Source: Vreelandella rituensis (GTDB lineage Bacteria > Pseudomonadota > Gammaproteobacteria > Pseudomonadales > Halomonadaceae). From it: DNA of 45,305 nt. A model generated the notes under the pieces. It was not told the origin of the DNA. It was given only the letters and a program-made list of their open reading frames with translations, and did no database searches. Shown piece after piece: positions 25,381 through 33,068 of the stretch (its first letter is position 1; each line of letters begins with the position of its first letter). Location: positions 1 through 45,305 of the forward strand of contig NZ_QPIJ01000038.1 in assembly GCF_003336665.1 (NCBI RefSeq), in the 5' to 3' direction. The position numbers and the translations under genes were made by a program.

Positions 25381-28197
25381 ATGCACGGACTGTTAAGACG
25401 CCTGTTTGCCCCACGCTGGCAACACCCCGACACCGCCGTACGCCACGAGGCATTAGCACGGCTTGATCCACAACACCCCGAACAACGCCAGGCACTGCAA
25501 CAACTGGCTCAGGATGAAGACGGTGCCATTCGACTGGCAGCCCTGGTGGCATTAGGCAACCTTCAGGCCATGCTTGATGAGTACGCCGCGCGGATAGATG
25601 ACGAGGACTGGTTTATCGAGGTGAGCCGTCAGCTTTGCGGCCAGACGGGGCACGCTGACCTCGCCAGCCGCCAAGCGCTGATTGAGACTATCGCTGATGC
25701 GCGTTTGCTCAATACCGTAGCGCTGCAGGGTGACAACCTCGACCTGCGTCTGACCGCCTTGGCCCAACTTAGTGCGCCTGAGGATCTTATTTATCAAGCT
25801 TGCCATAATGGGGTGGCGGTGGTGCGTCACAGTGCCGCCGAACGTTTGCATGAGGAAGCCGACCTCAAGCGCCTGCTCAAGGAGGCGCGGCGTGACCGCC
25901 AGGTAATACGCACCGCGCGTGAGCGACTTACACGGCTAAGGGCCGACAGCCAATGGTTTCATGACCAATATCAGCAGCGTGAAACCTTGCTCACCCGCCT
26001 GGAGCAGCATGCTCGTATGGCCTGGGAGCCTCTTTATGGTGGGCGTTTTCGTCACTTGCAGCGCGAGTGGGAAGCCCTCAAGGCGTCCCCCGATGCCACC
26101 CAGGAGGCCCGTTACCAGGATGCCTGCCTGACCTGTCGCAAGACGTTGCGCGATCACGAAGCCCAGCAGCAAGCACGCCTGGTCGAACAACAGCGCCAGG
26201 AAGACGCCGACCAGACACGTGGCGAACTACTCGAGGGAATGGAAGAAAGCCTGGAAAGCATCTGTCACGGTGCCAGCCTGATGACGCAGGACATTGCCAG
26301 CCTGCGCTCCCAGAAGCAGCTTCTGGCTCATCGCTGGCAAGCGCTCTCCGACATTCATCCTGCCAGCGAGCCACAACAACAACGCTATGCCCGCATGATG
26401 CACAACTACGAGCGCTATTATCACGCCTGGGAACGCTGGCAACTGCTTGCCAAGGAAGTGGAAAATGCACTTGCCGAGCATGACCTAAAGGCATTACAAG
26501 CATTGACCAAACAGAGCCAGTGGCCGGAACATCTGACGCCCCCGGTACTGCTCACGCGCGCCAGAGAAGTCCTGACGTCATCACAAGGCGAGCACACGGA
26601 CGCTACCGCCACTGAAAAGCTCGACAACCTAGCCGAGCAGCTTGACAACTTTGAGCGGCTTCTCGAACGCGGCGCCTTCAAGAGTGCCAGCAGATTACAT
26701 CAACGCCTCAAGCCCCAAATTGAAGCATTGTCTTCCCACAACAGCAGCAGGCCATTGAAAAACAGGCTCAAGAAACTCGGGGCTCGCCTGGCTGAGCTGC
26801 GTGACTGGCGAGGGTTCGTTGCCGGTCCCAAGCGTGAACAGCTCTGCGAGTTGATTGACACCCTGGCTGACGATACAGCGATGGACGAAGCGGCTCTCGA
26901 CCGTCGCCACCGTCAACTGGTAAAGGAGTGGAAAGACCTGGGCGATGCGGCGGCCAATCGCGAACAGTCCGCTCGCTTTCGCCAGTCCTCGGACCGTATT
27001 CAAGCCCGCCTGGCGCCTTGGCGTAAACGTTTGGCAGAAGAGCGCCAACAAAATCTCGCGGCGCGTGAAGCCCTGTGCGAACAGCTCGAAACGCTGCTCG
27101 CTCAACCCGCTGAAGATGCAGACCCGGATGTACTGCGTCAGATTCGCGACAAGGCGCGCCAACAATGGCGGCATTATTCACCGGTACCCCGTGAGCAGGC
27201 CGAGGCCATTGGGCGACGCTTCGGCAAGGTCCGTCACCACCTTCAGGCGCTGATTGACCAACGCGCGCACACCATTGCCACCACAAAACGCGACCTGATC
27301 GAGGTTACTCGTCACCTCTTAAGTGATGAGACATTGACTCCTCGGGAACGCGCCACACAAGCCAAGGCGCTGCAAAAACAGTGGCGTTCACTGGGGCGTG
27401 CTCCCAAGGGGGAAGAACAAACGTTATGGCAGGAATTTCGCCAGCTGTGCGATCAAGTATTCATGCTGCGCGATACTGCCCAGGCCCAACAGGCCAAGCC
27501 CCAGCAAGACCAACTGGATGCCATGCAGCAACTGATCGAGCGCCTGGACAGCTGGCAACCCAGGCAAGCCAGCGAAAGCGAGATTCTTGAGGAAGTGCTC
27601 AAGGAAGCTGCGACGCTTGAGCCACTGCCACGCAATCGACGTGGCGAAGGGATGCAGCGACGGTTCAGCGGGATCGTCCGCACAAGACGCGAGCACTTGA
27701 GTCGGCTGGAGGTGGGTGAGGTCGTACAATACTGGCGTGATCTATATCCCTTGCTCAATGCTCATCTGGCAGCGGATGCTGAGTTCATCAACCATGATGT
27801 TACTCAGGAGGTCATCGCTCAAGCGGTGGTCACTACTCCACTCAAACCACCCTTCCAGGCCGCTCACGAAAAGCGCAACAAGGCACGCCGAGACGCCGGC
27901 AACACCTCAGTGGATAACCTGATGCCCGAGGTCGAAGAAGCACTGGCTCGCAACCGTGTTCATTTGTCATTACTCGCCATGGGGCGGGTACGTCAACGCG
28001 ACGAGCCACTACGCCTGGCCATTCAAGTGGAAAGGCTCAACGAAGGTCGCATGCAACCACGTAGCCCAGCCTCCGAGCTGACCGATGTGCTTGCTGAACT
28101 TCTCGCCATTGGGCCCATCTCCGAAGCGTTATGGAAAAGCGAAGCCGCTGAACTGGATGAACTTCTTGGCCGCCTGGTCCGCCTACCTCCGCCTTGA
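25381..28197 (+). CDS. DUF349 domain-containing protein
   Basis: A 938-residue, highly charged, mostly helical cytoplasmic protein. The first 150 residues look like HEAT-type repeats (DTAVRHEALARLD, AIRLAALVALGNL). The rest carries several DUF349 repeats with their W-K/R-x-L core (MAWEPLYGG, LVKEWKDLGDAA, QWRSLGRAPKGEE) and long coiled-coil stretches rich in Gln and Arg. DUF349 proteins of this size are widespread in gammaproteobacteria, but I know of no firm function. It is monocistronic: AGGA lies upstream of its ATG and a strong terminator follows. It is divergent from minCDE. Confidence 0.85.
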   Translation: MHGLLRRLFAPRWQHPDTAVRHEALARLDPQHPEQRQALQQLAQDEDGAIRLAALVALGNLQAMLDEYAARIDDEDWFIEVSRQLCGQTGHADLASRQALIETIADARLLNTVALQGDNLDLRLTALAQLSAPEDLIYQACHNGVAVVRHSAAERLHEEADLKRLLKEARRDRQVIRTARERLTRLRADSQWFHDQYQQRETLLTRLEQHARMAWEPLYGGRFRHLQREWEALKASPDATQEARYQDACLTCRKTLRDHEAQQQARLVEQQRQEDADQTRGELLEGMEESLESICHGASLMTQDIASLRSQKQLLAHRWQALSDIHPASEPQQQRYARMMHNYERYYHAWERWQLLAKEVENALAEHDLKALQALTKQSQWPEHLTPPVLLTRAREVLTSSQGEHTDATATEKLDNLAEQLDNFERLLERGAFKSASRLHQRLKPQIEALSSHNSSRPLKNRLKKLGARLAELRDWRGFVAGPKREQLCELIDTLADDTAMDEAALDRRHRQLVKEWKDLGDAAANREQSARFRQSSDRIQARLAPWRKRLAEERQQNLAAREALCEQLETLLAQPAEDADPDVLRQIRDKARQQWRHYSPVPREQAEAIGRRFGKVRHHLQALIDQRAHTIATTKRDLIEVTRHLLSDETLTPRERATQAKALQKQWRSLGRAPKGEEQTLWQEFRQLCDQVFMLRDTAQAQQAKPQQDQLDAMQQLIERLDSWQPRQASESEILEEVLKEAATLEPLPRNRRGEGMQRRFSGIVRTRREHLSRLEVGEVVQYWRDLYPLLNAHLAADAEFINHDVTQEVIAQAVVTTPLKPPFQAAHEKRNKARRDAGNTSVDNLMPEVEEALARNRVHLSLLAMGRVRQRDEPLRLAIQVERLNEGRMQPRSPASELTDVLAELLAIGPISEALWKSEAAELDELLGRLVRLPPP

Positions 28198-28216
28198 AGC
28201 AAAAGCCAGACAGCAA

Positions 28217-28244
28217 AACGGGAGGCCAGGCCTCCCGTTTTTTT
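28217..28244 (+). terminator. Rho-independent terminator after the DUF349 gene
   Basis: Perfect 11-base arms (AACGGGAGGCC and complement) around one central base are followed by seven T. AAAA on the left side means it can also serve the convergent phaB gene. Confidence 0.92.
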
Positions 28245-28273
28245 ATGCAGCGAAAAAGTTGGCGCTTCGCGGT

Positions 28274-29020
28274 TCAGCCCATGAACTGGCCGCCGTTGAT
28301 ATCGATATTGGCCCCAGTAATGAAGCCCGACTCTTCGTGAGCAAGAAACGTAACCAGACGACCGATTTCTTCCGGCGTCCCGAAACGCTTGATAGGAATA
28401 CCTTCACGAATGGTTTCACGGACTTTTTCAGGAATCTGCATGATCATATCTGTGGCGATATAGCCAGGCGACACCGTATTCACGGTAATACCCTTGGTGG
28501 CGGTTTCCTGAGCCAACGACATGGTCAGACCATGCATGCCGGCTTTGGCCGCTGCATAGTTAACCTGGCCGAACTGGCCCTTGCGCCCATTGATCGAGGA
28601 AATATTGATAATCCTCCCGTAGTTTTGCTCAAGCATCGACTCAACCACACTACGACAGGTGTTGAAAACGCTATTAAGGTTGGTATCAATGACTTGGTAC
28701 CACTGATCGTAAGTCATGCGCTTCATGGTGCCGTCGCGGGTGATACCGGCACAATTGACCAGCACCTTGATGGGACCATGATTTTCGTTGATCTCACGAG
28801 CACCTTCTAGACAGGCATCATGGTCGGACAGATTGACACCGGAAAGAGCGATGTTGGTATAGCCATCGGCTTTTTGTGTCTCCAGCCAGGTTTTCGCCTT
28901 GTCCGGGTTATGGTACCCCGCAACAACCTGATAACCCGCATCTGCCAAAGAACGACAAATTGCCGTGCCGATACCACCAGTTCCACCAGTTACCCAGGCG
29001 ACGGGGGCTTGATTGGCCAT
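28274..29020 (-). CDS. phaB: Acetoacetyl-CoA reductase (PHB synthesis)
   Basis: This cytoplasmic NADPH-dependent short-chain dehydrogenase reduces acetoacetyl-CoA to (R)-3-hydroxybutyryl-CoA, the precursor of polyhydroxybutyrate. It has 248 residues. The cofactor motif TGGTGGIG (11-18), NCAG (89-92), and the catalytic triad S142, Y155, K159 (NISSINGRKGQFGQVNYAAAK) match PhaB rather than FabG. GGGAGG precedes the ATG. A thiolase that could act before it lies at 41601; no PHB synthase gene is in the window. Confidence 0.93.
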   Translation of the reverse strand: MANQAPVAWVTGGTGGIGTAICRSLADAGYQVVAGYHNPDKAKTWLETQKADGYTNIALSGVNLSDHDACLEGAREINENHGPIKVLVNCAGITRDGTMKRMTYDQWYQVIDTNLNSVFNTCRSVVESMLEQNYGRIINISSINGRKGQFGQVNYAAAKAGMHGLTMSLAQETATKGITVNTVSPGYIATDMIMQIPEKVRETIREGIPIKRFGTPEEIGRLVTFLAHEESGFITGANIDINGGQFMG

Positions 29021-29044
29021 TGACTACCTCCCTGATAATGACTC

Positions 29045-29108
29045 ATGGCTTGGCAACACCTTGCTTGCTGGCAAGCCATTCTAGTGAAAAGCGCTCAAGC
29101 GCTTTTTT
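29045..29108. other. Two hairpins in the phaB upstream region
   Basis: ATGGCTTG (29045-29052) pairs with CAAGCCAT (29072-29079), within the likely phaB leader. Next to it AAAAGCGCT (29087-29095) pairs with AGCGCTTTT (29098-29106) and is followed by further T, a good terminator on the plus strand although no plus-strand gene ends there. It may stop antisense transcription or be a relic. Confidence 0.5.
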
Positions 29109-29173
29109 ATTACAATCTTGGCGGTCGATGCCTTGCTTCTGAATGAGGCCCCAACGACCACAGCGTTATGGTT

Positions 29174-29189
29174 ATTTACAGTTGTAAAT
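29174..29189. promoter_or_regulatory. AT-rich palindrome, candidate operator
   Basis: Perfect 7-base arms ATTTACA and TGTAAAT flank two bases, about 155 bp upstream of phaB and about 120 bp upstream of the tRNA gene. This size and symmetry fit a dimeric regulator site, but which gene it serves is unknown. Confidence 0.4.
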
Positions 29190-29265
29190 CAAGCATAGTC
29201 CTAAGATCACCATGTTGCAGCAGAATGCGGGCAACTACCATAAGCTAATCGTTTTAAAGGCACGC

Positions 29266-29293
29266 TTGACATAATCCAGAAAAAGAGTAGTAT
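29266..29293 (+). promoter_or_regulatory. Promoter of tRNA-fMet
   Basis: A perfect TTGACA (29266-29271), a 16-base spacer and TAGTAT (29288-29293) are followed by the tRNA 15 bases later, a normal arrangement for a stable RNA gene. Confidence 0.7.
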
Positions 29294-29307
29294 GCATCTC
29301 ACGTTGA

Positions 29308-29384
<77 letters not shown>

Positions 29385-29392
29385 ATATTTTG

Positions 29393-29429
29393 AAAGGCAG
29401 ATCAGTTACTTACTGATCTGCCTTTTTTT
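29393..29429 (+). terminator. Rho-independent terminator of tRNA-fMet
   Basis: Perfect 14-base arms (AAAGGCAGATCAGT and complement) with a five-base loop are followed by a run of seven T, nine bases after the tRNA CCA end. Confidence 0.93.
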
Positions 29430-29703
29430 GTTGCCCGTCTTCCCGGCTCCCTCTGCGTCCATACTGTGCCCAATTTTTTGGCTGCCTTGAATCGCAAAAA
29501 TCACATGGCCTTCAAGGCAACTGGCCAACATTTTCCTCCCTCCGTTTACAGCATGGCGACAGAGCAAGGGACTTTCAAAACTGCCTACAAGCCCCGCGTC
29601 AATCAGCAGCACTGATGATACGTGGGTCACTGAGCTTCGAGTTAAGAGAACCGTCACATTAGGATGCTACCTTCAGTCCGCATGAAAATTTCAGGAGGAT
29701 CCG
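29430..29703. other. Intergenic stretch without a convincing gene
   Basis: Between the tRNA terminator and the zinc-ribbon gene I see no supported ORF. An 83-codon minus frame (29406-29657) runs into the terminator and lacks a ribosome site. The last 60 bases should hold the zinc-ribbon gene promoter, and TCAGGAGGATCCG at 29691-29703 is its strong ribosome site. Confidence 0.6.
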
Positions 29704-29934
29704 ATGTTCAAACGTTCAAGGGAAGTTGCTTGCCCCGAGTGTAAGGGAGCCAACTTCTGGAAAGGCGACCCGAGGCCGGACGACGCTCTTAATTGCCGTT
29801 ATTGCAAGGCATTCATCGCTACACGTGGTGATCACGTCCACCATACGTTTCGTCATGAAGCGGTGCGCATATTGTCGGACTTTATTGAAGCAAAGTCCGA
29901 ACAGGATATCGCCGTACTGAAAGCCGCCCTATAG
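29704..29934 (+). CDS. Small zinc-ribbon protein of unknown function
   Basis: A 76-residue cytoplasmic protein with a very strong ribosome site. Two CxxC knuckles are visible, C10-P-E-C13 and C31-R-Y-C34, 17 residues apart, a typical zinc ribbon. The first 6 residues are basic. The C-terminal half is a helix with H45, H47 and H51 and a repeated acidic pattern. I do not recognise a named family. It is convergent with the SixA-CHAD gene, with six bases of overlap between the stop regions. It could bind nucleic acid or act as an adaptor; that is a guess. Confidence 0.75.
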   Translation: MFKRSREVACPECKGANFWKGDPRPDDALNCRYCKAFIATRGDHVHHTFRHEAVRILSDFIEAKSEQDIAVLKAAL

Positions 29935-31320
29935 CGCCTGGAGAGACTCGAGGTGAGCGTGAGATAACGGTGCCAACGCCATCACCTCCACTCGCAAGGC
30001 CTGCTTTTGCCTCTCCAGGGCAGCGCGCCAGGCATCACACTCCTGCTTGCGACTGGGGGCGTTGCGGGCGCCGGCGGCAAAGGCCTCGACCCAGGTCTGA
30101 CGGGTGCACAGATCCTGAAAATCACCCAGCAAACGCTGGCGATGCTTGAGCCCCGCCAGGAAGCCACGGTGGCGCTTCGGGTTCAGCTCGACCAGGTAGC
30201 GGATGCGTTTCACCCCCTTGCGCAGCTCGTGGAATGCCTCATCATCGCTCTCCGGGGTCAGCGCGGCCAGCGCCTGATCGTTGCGGTCGAGGCGCTCGGT
30301 CAGCACCGACGCGATGCGCTTGTCGGAGAGACCGGCCAGCGCCTGCTTAAATTCCCGGGAGCCGATGAAGTCTCGCCAGCCCTGCATCTCCTCGATATAG
30401 CCGGGCTGGACAAGCTGCTGGCACAGCGCCGCGTGCGCCTCCTCCCTGCAGGCCTGCAACCAGCGCGCCAGGGCCTTGCGGGAGCGAGGCATCAGCGGCG
30501 ACGGGGTCTCGGTCAGGCTCTCCAGAAAGACGTCCAGATCACGCAAGTCGCTGGTCGCCTGGGCACGGCGCTTGAGGCGCTTCAGCCGTTTCTTCAGGCC
30601 AGGCACCTTGGTCGTGGCGAGCACGGACTCGCCGATCGCCCGGCTGCTGCGCAAATTGACTCGGTACTGGTGAAGGAATTCCGCATCGGCACCGGCCACC
30701 ACCCCGGGCTCCAGGGCTCGGACCCGCCGATACTGGTGCGCCAACAGCTCACGGATGCGCCGCTTCAGACCAAGCTTATCCAACTCGGGCGACTCGGGCG
30801 CGTGGCGTTCGAAGAGCGCATAACTAACTTCCTCCGGGGTCAGGCTTTCCACCCGCCTGACACAGTGCCGCATAAGCGTCTGCCAGGGCCTATCAGGCAG
30901 TGTTAGATGCAGCAAGGCGCCGGTCGGTAGCTCGCCAGACGGGTCGGGGCATAGCCAGCGGGTCAGCTCCAGCAGGGCTGGATTGTGGCCGATCACCAGT
31001 ACCTTCTCGGTGGCATCGGGCAGCCCCCGCAACCAAGCAAGCAGCGCCTTGGCGTCGAAAGTGTAGAGCGCCTCGTCAAAGTGAGCTCGCTCGATCAAGG
31101 AAGCCTCGGGCAGTTGCCCAGCGATCTCGTCAAGGGTCTGGCGCGTGCGCGCCGCACTGCTGACGCAAATCTCGCCCTCCAGGGCCTGCCAGCGCTGCAG
31201 CGCATAGGCCATGGCGACCGCCTGGCGTCTGCCTCGCTTGCTGAGTGGCCGTTCCTGGTCGGCCATCTCCTTGCTTCCCCGTTTCGCCTTGGCGTGGCGC
31301 ATCAAGATAAGTTGCCGCAT
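29929..31320 (-). CDS. Fusion of SixA-type phosphohistidine phosphatase and CHAD domain
   Basis: A 463-residue cytoplasmic protein with two domains. Residues 1-155 are a histidine phosphatase of the SixA group: LMRHAKAKRG with the phospho-acceptor H9, R58/R60 in SSAARTRQT, and H112 in VIGHNPAL. Residues about 180-460 are a CHAD domain, whose family members bind polyphosphate, with its conserved basic motifs HQYRVNLRSSRA (H217, R220, R224) and FHELRKGVKRIRYL. GGGGGAG precedes the ATG. Joining the two suggests a phosphatase delivered to polyphosphate or acting on a phosphohistidine there. CHAD proteins are more often fused to CYTH triphosphatase domains. Confidence 0.88.
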   Translation of the reverse strand: MRQLILMRHAKAKRGSKEMADQERPLSKRGRRQAVAMAYALQRWQALEGEICVSSAARTRQTLDEIAGQLPEASLIERAHFDEALYTFDAKALLAWLRGLPDATEKVLVIGHNPALLELTRWLCPDPSGELPTGALLHLTLPDRPWQTLMRHCVRRVESLTPEEVSYALFERHAPESPELDKLGLKRRIRELLAHQYRRVRALEPGVVAGADAEFLHQYRVNLRSSRAIGESVLATTKVPGLKKRLKRLKRRAQATSDLRDLDVFLESLTETPSPLMPRSRKALARWLQACREEAHAALCQQLVQPGYIEEMQGWRDFIGSREFKQALAGLSDKRIASVLTERLDRNDQALAALTPESDDEAFHELRKGVKRIRYLVELNPKRHRGFLAGLKHRQRLLGDFQDLCTRQTWVEAFAAGARNAPSRKQECDAWRAALERQKQALRVEVMALAPLSHAHLESLQAL

Positions 31321-31389
31321 AACTTCTCCCCCTGATCATGAGCCCTGCGATCATGGTAGGCCAATGACCGGCTGAAGGTGTACCTACCA

Positions 31390-31415
31390 TGCCAGTCAGT
31401 TAGCGCTGACTGGCA
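31390..31415. repeat. Hairpin repeat, copy 1 (second copy at 45165)
   Basis: TGCCAGTCAG (31390-31399) and CTGACTGGCA (31406-31415) form a perfect 10-bp stem with loop TTAGCG. A nearly identical hairpin occurs at 45165-45190, where it overlaps the 3' end of an IS4-type transposase. Copy 1 lies in the divergent gap between the SixA-CHAD and xdhA genes and may be the trace of an insertion-sequence end. Confidence 0.65.
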
Positions 31416-31465
31416 TTACACTTAATATCTACCGCCCGCCTTTAAAGCCTGCACTCGGTCATACA

Positions 31466-31483
31466 AAGTCCGCTCTCGGACTT
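31466..31483. promoter_or_regulatory. Inverted repeat upstream of xdhA
   Basis: AAGTCCG (31466-31472) and CGGACTT (31477-31483) flank four bases, about 100 bp upstream of the xdhA ATG. No T-tract follows. It could be a second operator in the xdh promoter region. I cannot pick a convincing -35/-10 pair here. Confidence 0.35.
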
Positions 31484-31519
31484 GCAAAGTGCGACATCCT
31501 GGCACATGCTGGAAAAATC

Positions 31520-31535
31520 CTGACCACTTGGTCAA
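31520..31535. promoter_or_regulatory. RutR-like palindromic operator upstream of xdhA
   Basis: TGACCACTTGGTCA at 31521-31534 is a palindrome with 6-base arms TGACCA/TGGTCA and a CT centre, 49 bp before the xdhA ATG. The identical 14-mer occurs upstream of the purine permease at 38064-38077. The E. coli TetR-family repressor RutR recognises TTGACCAnnTGGTCAA, which this site matches at 15 of the 16-position frame (only the first base differs, C for T). Confidence 0.7.
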
Positions 31536-31583
31536 GCTCTTGCGAGAAACGCTCCCTTAACAAGGTCAACAAGAGACACGGCG

Positions 31584-33068
31584 ATGATCGACTTCCTGCT
31601 CAACGGGCAGCCACGCCATTGCGAGGCAACACCCGAAACCAGCGTGCTTGAACTGCTGCGCGAAACCCTCGGTGCCACGGGTACCAAGGAGGGTTGCGCC
31701 TCTGGCGACTGCGGCGCCTGCACCGTCGCCATTGGTGAAACCGGCGCCGAAGGCGAGCTGCGCTATCACAGCGCCAATGCCTGCATCACCCCTGCCCATC
31801 AGCTGCATGGACGCCACCTGGTAACCGTGGATGGCCTCGCCGACGGTGAAAAGCTGCACCCCGCCCAAGCCGCCATGGTCGAATGCCACGGCAGCCAGTG
31901 CGGCTTCTGCACCCCGGGCATCGTCATGTCGCTGTTCACCCTTCACGAGCAGCAGCGCAAGGAACAAGACAAGGCGCTGGCACCATTGACGCCGCAGCGC
32001 CTTGAGGCTGCTTTGGGGGGCAATCTCTGCCGCTGTACCGGCTACCGCCCAATCCGCGACGCTGCGTTAACCATGGACGAGCACCCCGAGCATCGCCCGC
32101 TGTGGATGGATGCCGCCGCCCCTGAGCCGAAAGCCGGACCGGCCATGAGTGAAAGTCCCTTTGCCCAGCCCACCACCCTCGCCGAGTTGATCGAGTGCCT
32201 GGAGCGCCACCCCGAGGCGCGGCTGGTTGCCGGGGCCACCGACCTGTGGCTGGAAAGCACCCAACGCCTGGTACGCTTCGAGCAGCTGATCGATGTCACC
32301 CGCGTCGCCGAGTTGAACGTGATCGAAGAGACCACCCTCGAAGACGGCCGTCGCGGCTGGTGGATCGGCGCGGCCGTAACCTATAGCCGACTCGAGCCGC
32401 TGTTCGAGGAACACTTCGATGCCTTCGCCCACCTGCTGCATCGCTTGGGCTCCTCCCAGATTCGCAACCGCGGCACCTTGGGCGGCAACGTGGCCAATGC
32501 CTCGCCCATCGGCGATACCCCACCGGTACTGCTGGCATTGGGCTCGCGCCTGCGCCTGGTTGGCCCGAAGGGTGAACGCGAGTTGCCGCTGGACGACTTC
32601 TTCCTCGACTACAAGCGTACAGCCCTGCAGCAGGGTGAAGCGATCCACGCCATCTTCCTGCCCTACCCTGTCGAGGGGGAAACGCTCAAGGTATGGAAGC
32701 TGTCCAAACGGCGTGAGGACGATATTTCCGCGGTGCTCGGGGCCTTCGCCTGGCGCTTGGAGGATAATGGCGTATTGCGCGACGTGCGCCTGGCCTTTGG
32801 CGGCATGGCCGCCATTCCCAAGCGTGCGGCCCGGGCCGAAGCGGCGCTCGAGGGCAAGGCGCCCTCAGCGGCTGCCTTCCAGGCGGCACGGCTGGCGCTG
32901 TCCCAGGATTTCCAGCCCATGTCGGATGTGCGTGGCAGCGCCCACTATCGCCAGGTTTCTGCTGCCAACCTGCTCGAACGCCTGCGCCTGGTGCTTATTA
33001 TTGAAAACCAGGCGCAGGATGCCACAGACAGCCCTCGGGAGGTGATGCTTCATGCGTACGCTCACTAA
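31584..33068 (+). CDS. xdhA: Xanthine dehydrogenase small subunit (2Fe-2S and FAD)
   Basis: The electron-transfer subunit of cytoplasmic xanthine dehydrogenase, 494 residues. A plant-type 2Fe-2S cluster uses C38, C43, C46 and C67; the second 2Fe-2S domain uses C105, C108, C148 and C150 (CGFC and CRC). Residues about 190-480 are the FAD-binding domain (RLVAGATDLWLE, IRNRGTLGGNVANASPIGD), then the CO-dehydrogenase flavoprotein C-terminus. Its last 17 bases overlap xdhB. It is the first gene of xdhABC, downstream of the RutR-like palindrome. Confidence 0.95.
   Translation: MIDFLLNGQPRHCEATPETSVLELLRETLGATGTKEGCASGDCGACTVAIGETGAEGELRYHSANACITPAHQLHGRHLVTVDGLADGEKLHPAQAAMVECHGSQCGFCTPGIVMSLFTLHEQQRKEQDKALAPLTPQRLEAALGGNLCRCTGYRPIRDAALTMDEHPEHRPLWMDAAAPEPKAGPAMSESPFAQPTTLAELIECLERHPEARLVAGATDLWLESTQRLVRFEQLIDVTRVAELNVIEETTLEDGRRGWWIGAAVTYSRLEPLFEEHFDAFAHLLHRLGSSQIRNRGTLGGNVANASPIGDTPPVLLALGSRLRLVGPKGERELPLDDFFLDYKRTALQQGEAIHAIFLPYPVEGETLKVWKLSKRREDDISAVLGAFAWRLEDNGVLRDVRLAFGGMAAIPKRAARAEAALEGKAPSAAAFQAARLALSQDFQPMSDVRGSAHYRQVSAANLLERLRLVLIIENQAQDATDSPREVMLHAYAH

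Noticed and set aside
29406..29657. An 83-codon minus-strand ORF after the tRNA
   Set aside because: It overlaps the tRNA terminator, lacks a ribosome site and shows no domain-like pattern.
31497..31516. A sigma54 promoter upstream of xdhA (TGGCAC present)
   Set aside because: The -12 TTGCA/T element is missing at the required spacing.
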